A stretch of 6,017 nt of DNA, taken from assembly GCA_016207695.1 (NCBI GenBank), contig JACQPC010000008.1:1-6017 (forward strand), given 5' to 3'. The notes under the pieces were generated by a model. The model did not search any database and was not told where the DNA came from. It was given only the letters and a program-made list of their open reading frames with translations. This DNA comes from Candidatus Doudnabacteria bacterium. Lineage in GTDB: Bacteria > Patescibacteriota > Doudnabacteria > UBA920 > O2-02-FULL-48-8. Each line of letters opens with the position of its first letter. Positions within the stretch are counted from its first letter, which is position 1. A program made the translations under genes and the position numbers. This document shows positions 1-5,157 of the stretch, in pieces.

Positions 1-1107
1 GCCCCAGCAACAGGTTCAACCCTAACTATCGCTGATGGCAAGACTTTGACAGCATCGAACACTCTAACTTTTACCGGCACTGATTCCTCCTCCATAGCTT
101 TCGGCGGAGGAGGGACAGCGGCTTACACCGGAGGCACCCTGGCTCAATTCGCAGCCACTACTTCTCTAGAACTTCTAGGAGTGATATCCAATGAGACCGG
201 CAGTGGAGCCTTAGTCTTTGCCACTAGTCCAACTTTGGTCACACCTGCTCTTGGTACTCCCTCTGCCTTGGTTGGAACAAACATCACCGGCACTGCATCG
301 AACTTAACCGCAGGATCTGTCACCAATGCCACCTTGACCACCGCTCTTACCGTCAACACCGGCACAGTCACCCTCACCGGCAATGTGGCTAATACTTCTG
401 TGCTAACCATCGGAGCCGGGGGAGTCTCGGTATCTGGTGCCAACACCGGAGACCAAAATCTCTTCTCGACCATAGCTGTTTCAGGACAAAGCAATGTTGT
501 TTCTGATGCCGCTTCAGATACCCTCACATTAGCCGCAGGCACAGGCATTACCATCACCACTGATGCCACTACTGACACTATTACCATCACTGGCAGTGCC
601 GCAGGAGCCAACACCGCTTTGTCTAACCTTGCCTCTGTTGCCATCAACACCTCTCTCATTTCTGACACAGACATTTCCGATGATCTGGGAAGCGCTGCTA
701 TTAGATGGAACAACATCTATGCGGCTAACCTCGCAACCGGGGATACCGCCGCAGATACCCTGACTTTCCAAGCCCGGGATGTGGATGGGGCTTCCTGGAC
801 GACCTTTGCCACCTTAACCGCTGGCAACACCCCGACTTTCTCCATTGACAATGCCACTGTCACAGCCTTAAACACAGGATTACATATCCTTGATACCAAT
901 GCTTCCCATGACTTAATCATCGCTCCAGGATCAGACCTGACTGCGGACAAGACTTTGACGATTACCACTGGGGATTCTGACCGGACATTGACCTTAAATG
1001 GCAATGCTACACTAAATGACTGGTTTGACCAGAGTGTTAAGACCACAGCCAGCCCGACGTTTGCGACCGTGACTTTGAGCTCAAACCTGCTGCCGAGCGC
1101 TTCGCCC
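1..1107 (+). other. N-terminal tail-fibre-like beta-repeat region of the large protein
   Basis: This part encodes degenerate short beta-strand repeats (GSTLTIADGKTLT, NTLTFTGTD, NTGTVTLTGN, GITITTDATTDTITITGSA) that fit a stacked beta-helix or fibre shaft. The stretch at 193-315 (ETGSGALVFATSP... through ITGTASNLTAG) and the stretch at 889-1080 (LDTNASHDLIIAPGSDLTAD... through SPTFATVTLS) resemble sequences that recur in phage tail fibres and in giant surface proteins of Patescibacteria; that resemblance is from memory, not from a search. There are no cysteines in this part, in contrast to the next one. Confidence 0.7.
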
Positions 1108-3321
1108 ACCGCGGGAGCGAGCAGCCAGACGACGACAAATGTCATTACGACTGGAGAAGGGAAAGCAGATATTTCTATAGCTATCGGTACAGATGGCTTT
1201 CCAGTCATCAGTTATTATGATTCAACCAGCGGAGATCTTGAATTTATTAAGTGTGGCAATGCGGCTTGTTCATCAGGTAACTCTACGACAACCCTTGATT
1301 CTGATGGCAATGTTGGTCAATACTCTCGTGTTGCAATTGGTTCAGATGGGTTACCAATAATTGCTTATTACGATGTAACCAATACAGATCTCAAGACTAT
1401 ACATTGCGGTAATGCAGCTTGTTCCTCGGGGAATACCACAACTAGACATACAAGCACTGATAATCAGGGAGTATGGAACTCAATTGCTATAGGAACAGAC
1501 GGCCTACCAGTTATAGCTTTTCATTCTGGTGATGCAAATAATGCATATATAGTTCACTGTGCCAATGTTAATTGCACTAGCATCACCGATACGGGTTTTA
1601 CGTCAGGCGTCAATGGTAATTATAACTCTATTGCCATAGGATCTGATGGCTTGCCTATACTTGCTACTTATCATAATGCAAGTGGTGATCTCGTGGCATT
1701 CCGTTGTGGCAATATAACATGTACCGCTAGTAATACTACAACTACTGTTGACTCTACAAATGATGTTGGGCAATACACTTCTCTAACCACGTCCGCCAAC
1801 GCTTCTTCATTTGTGACATGGATTTTTTACTATGACGTTACCAATGGCGACCTTAGAAGAGCTGAGTGTTTTAATTTAAATTGTTCGAGCTCGACAACTG
1901 GAACCGTTGAAACAACAAATGATATTGGGAAGTACAATTCAGTAGCGGTTGGGCCCGACGGGTTTCCAATCTTGGCGTATTATGACGTCACTAATGGCAA
2001 CTTAAGAACGGCAAAATGTATATCCCAGCGTTGCGATGCTTTTACCATTACTGCAATTGATACGACAGGTGATGTTGGTCAATATACTTCCATCGCTATT
2101 GGCACTGATGGCTTGCCGGTAATTGCATACTACGATGTCACAAATGTTTATTTAAAAGTCGTCAAATGCGCCCAGGCTGATTGCTCGCAAACCGCGGGAG
2201 GCAGCTATACCGGCGGCAGTAACGTCGGATCAATCGGTGCATACTTCAACAACGTCTACGCCAACTCCTACTGGGGCAAGCAGTTCCAAATCGCCAACTT
2301 TGACGTGGCAGAAGAATATGCCACAGACGACCCGAGCATTGAGGCTGGAGATGTCGTCTGTTTGGGTCAGATTGCTTCGGAGGCCTCCGGCCTCTTCGCA
2401 AATTCGAATAGTGCCGATACCGCATCTGCGACCCCGGACTTGATCCGGGGGAAGCAGTCTACCTCTGGCTTAGTCAAATGCAGCCCCAACGGTAAATCGC
2501 CTTTGGGAGTGGTCTCCACCAAGCCAGCTATTATCTTGGGAGATTGGGGAGAGCAAGCCAAACCCCCCAATGTCAAACCTGTGGCCTTAGCTGGACGTGT
2601 CCCTGTGAAGGTCACGGATGAGAACGGGCCAATCCAAGCCGGAGACTATATCTCTCTTTCGACCACGCAAAAAGGCTATGCCCAGAAGATGAGCCAGTCA
2701 GGCATGGCATTGGGTATGGCCTTGGAATCTTTTGGATCCGGAGAAGGACATACTGGGGCGAAGGGATCAATTCTAGTTTTCGTTAACCTTACTTATCAAA
2801 AGATTTCACTTTCAGAAGATGACCAGGGCAACCTCATCAATGACGATGAGAAAGTCTATGAGTTTGGAGGCCTTGCCTTGGTTGATGTCAAAGCCATAGC
2901 GTCTATTTCCGGCAAGTGGAGCATTGATGAATCAGGCTTACTGGTTGCAGTCAAAGTGAAAGCCGAGGTAGTCGAGGTGACAAAAGGTGTAACTATCTTT
3001 GACCGGACAACGGGATCGCCATATTGCGTGTTCGTGGACGGCGGTATTATTAAGACAGAAGCAGGAGCTTGCGATGCAATACAGGAGGCAGCAACTAGTA
3101 GTGGGACAGCGGCTGGGGAGGCAACAGATACTTCAAGCAATTCTGAATTAAATTCAGAATCGGCCCCCGGCGGGACAGAGGTGCAGCCGCTCAGTACGCC
3201 CGAAACGGATTCGGCAAGCTCACCGCAGGCAAGTTCGGGATTGCAAGAAGAACCAGCTGGCACAGAAGAGCCTGTGAGTGAGTCGGTGGCTGAACCAGTA
3301 CCGGAGCCAGAGTCTTTGTAG
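1..3321 (+). CDS. Large mosaic surface / phage-tail-fibre-like protein with a seven-repeat beta-propeller (5' partial)
   Basis: Reading frame 1 is open from the first base to a TAG at 3319-3321, so 1106 codons are visible and the true start lies upstream; the TTG at 46 is only the first start-like codon in the window. Four parts are seen. Bases 1-1107 are Thr/Ala/Gly/Ser-rich beta-strand repeats with tail-fibre-like phrases (GSGALVFATSPTLVTPALGT, LNDWFDQSVKTTASPTFATV). Bases about 1123-2193 hold seven cysteine-paired repeats, probably a beta-propeller. Bases about 2203-3081 hold a domain starting NVGSIGAYFNNVYAN. Bases 3082-3321 are a Ser/Ala/Glu/Pro tail. No membrane anchor or sorting motif is visible at the C-terminus, and the signal-peptide region is outside the window. 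I infer an exported adhesin-like surface protein, or a tail fibre of prophage origin. The paired cysteines favour an oxidising, extracellular location. Reading frame and modular layout are certain; function is not known. Confidence 0.9.
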   Translation, partial: APATGSTLTIADGKTLTASNTLTFTGTDSSSIAFGGGGTAAYTGGTLAQFAATTSLELLGVISNETGSGALVFATSPTLVTPALGTPSALVGTNITGTASNLTAGSVTNATLTTALTVNTGTVTLTGNVANTSVLTIGAGGVSVSGANTGDQNLFSTIAVSGQSNVVSDAASDTLTLAAGTGITITTDATTDTITITGSAAGANTALSNLASVAINTSLISDTDISDDLGSAAIRWNNIYAANLATGDTAADTLTFQARDVDGASWTTFATLTAGNTPTFSIDNATVTALNTGLHILDTNASHDLIIAPGSDLTADKTLTITTGDSDRTLTLNGNATLNDWFDQSVKTTASPTFATVTLSSNLLPSASPTAGASSQTTTNVITTGEGKADISIAIGTDGFPVISYYDSTSGDLEFIKCGNAACSSGNSTTTLDSDGNVGQYSRVAIGSDGLPIIAYYDVTNTDLKTIHCGNAACSSGNTTTRHTSTDNQGVWNSIAIGTDGLPVIAFHSGDANNAYIVHCANVNCTSITDTGFTSGVNGNYNSIAIGSDGLPILATYHNASGDLVAFRCGNITCTASNTTTTVDSTNDVGQYTSLTTSANASSFVTWIFYYDVTNGDLRRAECFNLNCSSSTTGTVETTNDIGKYNSVAVGPDGFPILAYYDVTNGNLRTAKCISQRCDAFTITAIDTTGDVGQYTSIAIGTDGLPVIAYYDVTNVYLKVVKCAQADCSQTAGGSYTGGSNVGSIGAYFNNVYANSYWGKQFQIANFDVAEEYATDDPSIEAGDVVCLGQIASEASGLFANSNSADTASATPDLIRGKQSTSGLVKCSPNGKSPLGVVSTKPAIILGDWGEQAKPPNVKPVALAGRVPVKVTDENGPIQAGDYISLSTTQKGYAQKMSQSGMALGMALESFGSGEGHTGAKGSILVFVNLTYQKISLSEDDQGNLINDDEKVYEFGGLALVDVKAIASISGKWSIDESGLLVAVKVKAEVVEVTKGVTIFDRTTGSPYCVFVDGGIIKTEAGACDAIQEAATSSGTAAGEATDTSSNSELNSESAPGGTEVQPLSTPETDSASSPQASSGLQEEPAGTEEPVSESVAEPVPEPESL
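1108..1117 (+). repeat. Left copy of 10-bp direct repeat flanking the propeller
   Basis: ACCGCGGGAG, in frame as Thr-Ala-Gly followed by Ala-Ser. It matches 2191-2200 exactly, and four more bases upstream (TCGC, then two mismatches) also match. It sits at the edge where the GC-rich fibre region gives way to the AT-richer propeller. A 10-bp repeat can occur by chance in a window of this size; the position and shared frame are what make it worth noting. Confidence 0.5.
1123..2193 (+). repeat. Seven tandem repeats of about 50 codons with CX4C pairs, predicted seven-bladed beta-propeller
   Basis: The unit reads roughly YxSIAIGxDGLPVIAYYD, then VTNGDLxxxxC, xxxxC, then TTTxVDSxxDVGQ. The core Ser (Arg in unit 2) falls at 1174, 1327, 1480, 1627, 1780, 1939 and 2089. 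The first Cys of each pair falls at 1252, 1405, 1558, 1705, 1867, 2017 and 2167, giving spacings of 51, 51, 49, 54, 50 and 50 codons. Every unit keeps two cysteines four residues apart. The outer TTT-containing strand is missing after unit 7 but an extra copy (TTTNVI) precedes unit 1, the usual way a propeller closes its ring. The fold is inferred; the repeats and spacing are read directly. DNA identity between units is modest, so the repeats are old rather than freshly duplicated. Confidence 0.85.
2191..2200 (+). repeat. Right copy of 10-bp direct repeat flanking the propeller
   Basis: ACCGCGGGAG, in frame as Thr-Ala-Gly followed by Gly-Ser, immediately after the last CX4C pair of the propeller. 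It lies 1083 bp (361 codons) downstream of the left copy. Joining the two copies would leave an open frame linking the fibre region directly to the SYTGGSNVGSIGAYFNNVYA segment. Confidence 0.5.
2203..3081 (+). other. C-terminal tail-associated domain of the large protein
   Basis: The segment opens with NVGSIGAYFNNVYAN, a phrase that in tail fibres often precedes a C-terminal chaperone or assembly domain. It is followed by FQIANFDVAEEYATDD, a core with PLGVVSTKPAI, PVALAGRVPVKV and ENGPIQAGDYISLS (2500-2670), and a closing part TGSPYCVFVDGG...AGAC (3010-3072) with two more cysteines. No Asp-Glu-Arg-Leu-Lys motif of the intramolecular chaperone (peptidase S74) type is visible after NNVYAN. Similar segments occur, as far as I recall, at the ends of large Patescibacteria proteins. 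Function is unknown; trimer assembly or a capping domain is possible. Confidence 0.55.
2432..2450. repeat. Palindromic element CCCCGGA-CTTGA-TCCGGGG inside the coding sequence
   Basis: Two perfect 7-base arms (2432-2438 and 2444-2450) surround a 5-base loop. The element is read in frame as the end of Thr followed by Pro-Asp-Leu-Ile-Arg-Gly, within a Ser/Ala/Thr-rich loop between two better-ordered parts of the C-terminal domain. The core CCCGGACTTGATCCGGG resembles a palindromic repeat common between genes in many alphaproteobacteria; this comparison is from memory. It could be a mobile palindromic element tolerated inside a gene. Confidence 0.6.
3082..3321 (+). other. Low-complexity acidic Ser/Ala/Pro/Glu tail of the large protein
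   Basis: The last 79 or so residues are almost only Ser, Ala, Glu, Thr, Gly and Pro, ending in EPVSESVAEPVPEPESL. The part is predicted to be disordered. It has no hydrophobic anchor, no LPXTG-like motif and no cysteine, so it does not itself explain attachment to the cell. Confidence 0.75.
3140..3160. repeat. Perfect inverted repeat, 10-base arms around one central base
   Basis: ATTCTGAATT at 3140-3149, A at 3150, AATTCAGAAT at 3151-3160. It is read in frame as part of Ser-Asn-Ser-Glu-Leu-Asn-Ser-Glu-Ser in the disordered tail. The nearly uninterrupted symmetry suits a protein-binding site or cruciform better than an RNA hairpin. No T-run follows, so it is not a terminator. Confidence 0.55.
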
Positions 3322-3328
3322 CGTATAG

Positions 3329-3358
3329 TTGCAATTATTCAAAAGTCCAGCTTATAAT
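3329..3358 (+). promoter_or_regulatory. Sigma-70-type promoter for the ABC transporter gene, likely leaderless transcript
   Basis: The -35 box TTGCAA (3329-3334, four of six consensus bases) is followed by an 18-base spacer and a perfect -10 box TATAAT (3353-3358). The ATG of the transporter lies at 3367, only 8 bases past the -10 box, so transcription should start at or within about three bases of the ATG. No GGAGG-like sequence is present in the gap. The promoter starts 8 bases after the stop of the upstream gene. Confidence 0.75.
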
Positions 3359-3366
3359 TAAGCGTT

Positions 3367-5157
3367 ATGCGCTTGCTTTGGTCTTATCTAAAAAATTACA
3401 AAAAAGTCCTTTTTGGAACCCTGATCCTGGCCACCATCAACCAGGTTTTTTCGCTGTTGGACCCGCAGATTTTTCGGCTGTTGGTTGATAACTATATCAC
3501 CCAAATCGGCAACATTTCACAAGATGATTTTTTGCGAGGAGTCGTGCTCCTGCTTTTGGCCACCGTGGGCGTGGCTTTAGTTTCCCGCATTGCCAAAAAC
3601 TTCCAGGATTATTATTTGAACGTCGTGGTGCAGAAAGTTGGTACGCAGATGTATGCGCACAGCGTGGACCATTCTTTTTCCTTGCCTTACGCGGTTTTTG
3701 AAGATCAGCGCTCTGGCGAGTTTTTGCAGAAATTGCAGAAAGCCAGAACCGATGCGCAAACTTTTTTAACTTCCAGCGTCAATATTTTGTTTTTTTCCGT
3801 GATAGGCATCCTGTTCGTGATTGTTTACGCGTTTTACGTGCATTGGGCAATTGGGCTTTTGTATTCGCTCATGATTCCGGTTTTGGGATTAACCACGTAT
3901 CTTATCAGCCGCAAGATCAAATCGGCCCAGATAAAAATCATCCAAGAAACCGCAGCCTTAGCAGGCGCTACTACGGAAACCTTGCGCAATGTCGAGTTAG
4001 TCAAAAGCTTGGGATTGGAAAACCAGGAAATCAAGCGGCTTAACGATACCAATGCCAAGATTCTTGAGCTGGAATTGAAGAAAATCAAAATCATTCGGAC
4101 ATTCAGTTTCATCCAAGGGACGGTGATCAACGCTTTGCGCTCGGGCTTAATGTTTCTAATGCTTTGGCTGATATTTACCCAAGGTATTACTTTTGGCGAG
4201 TTTTTCAGCCTTTTGTTTTATTCGTTTTTTATCTTTAACCCCTTAGCCTCATTCGGCGACGTGGCCCAGCAATATCAGGAAGCCAAAGCCAGCCTGGACC
4301 GGCTGGATGAGATTTTGAAAATTGAGAAAGAAAAGCAACCCGAGCACCCAGTTGAGCTTGGTAAAATAGACAATATTCAGTTTAATGATGTCACGTTCCA
4401 ATATTCCGCCGCAGACAAGCCCGCAATTGCCGATATTGGCATTGAGATTAAGGCCGGCGATGTGGTGGCATTTGTCGGCCCTTCGGGCAGCGGTAAAACG
4501 ACACTGGTGAAATTATTGGTTGGGTTGTATCAGCCAACTGCCGGCGCCATTTTGTTCAATGGCATTAATTCCAAGGAGATTGATCGGGAAGTCTTCCGCA
4601 AGCACATTGGGCTAGTGGCGCAAGACACCCAGCTGTTCGCCGGCACGATTCGGGAAAATCTTTTATTTGCATATCCAGGGGCTTCTGATGAAGATTGCGT
4701 TAAAGCCATACAGTCAGCTGCGGCCATGACCTTGTTGCAACGAGGCGGACAGGGATTAGACACGCGCATTGGTGAAGGCGGACTTAAGCTATCCGGCGGA
4801 GAAAAACAACGCCTGGCGATCGCGCGTGCGCTTTTGCGCAAGCCGGATTTAATAATTTTTGACGAAGCGACCTCAAGCCTGGATTCCATCACTGAAGAGC
4901 AAATAACGCAAACCATCAAGGAAATAGAAAAGCAGCAGCCGAATTTGATCAATGTACTGGTAGCGCACCGGCTTTCGACTATTATGCACGCGGACAAAAT
5001 TGTGGTTTTGGAAAGAGGACGAATTGCCGAAACTGGCAATCATGATCAGCTGCTTAACAAGCAAGGGCTGTATTATGCCCTCTGGCGCCAGCAGGCAGCT
5101 ACTTCTTTCCTTTATTATGAAAAGCCTCGTGAATATCCCGCAGGCGCTGGTTTGTAA
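3367..5157 (+). CDS. ABC exporter half-transporter (fused membrane domain and ATPase)
   Basis: This 596-residue protein has the layout and usual length of a type I ABC exporter half, which works as a dimer in the cytoplasmic membrane and uses ATP to move lipids, drugs or peptides outward. Hydrophobic segments lie at about 14-36, 55-75, 138-160, 161-180, 246-270 and 277-296, giving six membrane helices. The ATPase domain (about 335-575) shows an A-loop Tyr346, Walker A GPSGSGKT (371-378, Lys377), Q-loop Gln419, signature LSGGEKQR (475-482), Walker B LIIFDE (495-500, catalytic Glu500), D-loop SSLD (503-506) and H-loop His534. All key residues are intact. The ATG at 3367 fits the family's N-terminus (MRLLWSYLKNYKK) and a promoter lies directly in front. 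The 3' end overlaps the convergent recombinase gene by 59 bp, and the last 20 or so residues, beyond YYALWRQQA, fall largely in that overlap and look unlike the family. Related to MsbA/LmrA-like exporters; homodimer and substrate are not determined by the sequence. Confidence 0.95.
   Translation: MRLLWSYLKNYKKVLFGTLILATINQVFSLLDPQIFRLLVDNYITQIGNISQDDFLRGVVLLLLATVGVALVSRIAKNFQDYYLNVVVQKVGTQMYAHSVDHSFSLPYAVFEDQRSGEFLQKLQKARTDAQTFLTSSVNILFFSVIGILFVIVYAFYVHWAIGLLYSLMIPVLGLTTYLISRKIKSAQIKIIQETAALAGATTETLRNVELVKSLGLENQEIKRLNDTNAKILELELKKIKIIRTFSFIQGTVINALRSGLMFLMLWLIFTQGITFGEFFSLLFYSFFIFNPLASFGDVAQQYQEAKASLDRLDEILKIEKEKQPEHPVELGKIDNIQFNDVTFQYSAADKPAIADIGIEIKAGDVVAFVGPSGSGKTTLVKLLVGLYQPTAGAILFNGINSKEIDREVFRKHIGLVAQDTQLFAGTIRENLLFAYPGASDEDCVKAIQSAAAMTLLQRGGQGLDTRIGEGGLKLSGGEKQRLAIARALLRKPDLIIFDEATSSLDSITEEQITQTIKEIEKQQPNLINVLVAHRLSTIMHADKIVVLERGRIAETGNHDQLLNKQGLYYALWRQQAATSFLYYEKPREYPAGAGL
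5099..5157. other. 59-bp tail-to-tail overlap of the transporter and recombinase genes
   Basis: The transporter stop (TAA, 5155-5157) lies beyond the recombinase stop (5099-5101 on the + strand), so both proteins use these bases on opposite strands. The recombinase side encodes its conserved C-terminal helix (NQRLRDIHEAFHNKGKK) and is probably the older use; the transporter side encodes a non-conserved extension. No terminator hairpin is present between the genes. Confidence 0.85.

Noticed and set aside
46..48. TTG as the start of the large protein
   Set aside because: The same frame is open to base 1 and the upstream codons (APATGSTLTIADGK) continue the repeat pattern, so the gene begins outside the window.
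144..1208. Long open frames on the - strand opposite the fibre region (190 and 163 codons)
   Set aside because: They are shadows caused by the Thr/Ala/Gly-rich codon bias of the real gene; no recognisable protein features.
1780..1840. Frameshift in propeller unit 5
   Set aside because: Neither alternative frame restores the consensus and both hit stops; the change is an in-frame divergence three codons longer.
2378..2389. CGGAGGCCTCCG palindrome
   Set aside because: A 12-base palindrome is expected about once or twice by chance in a window of this size, and it is explained by Ser-Glu-Ala-Ser-Gly codons.
2856..3263. 135-codon open frame on the - strand opposite the tail of the large protein
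   Set aside because: Composition mirrors the low-complexity sense strand and no motif or ribosome binding site supports it.
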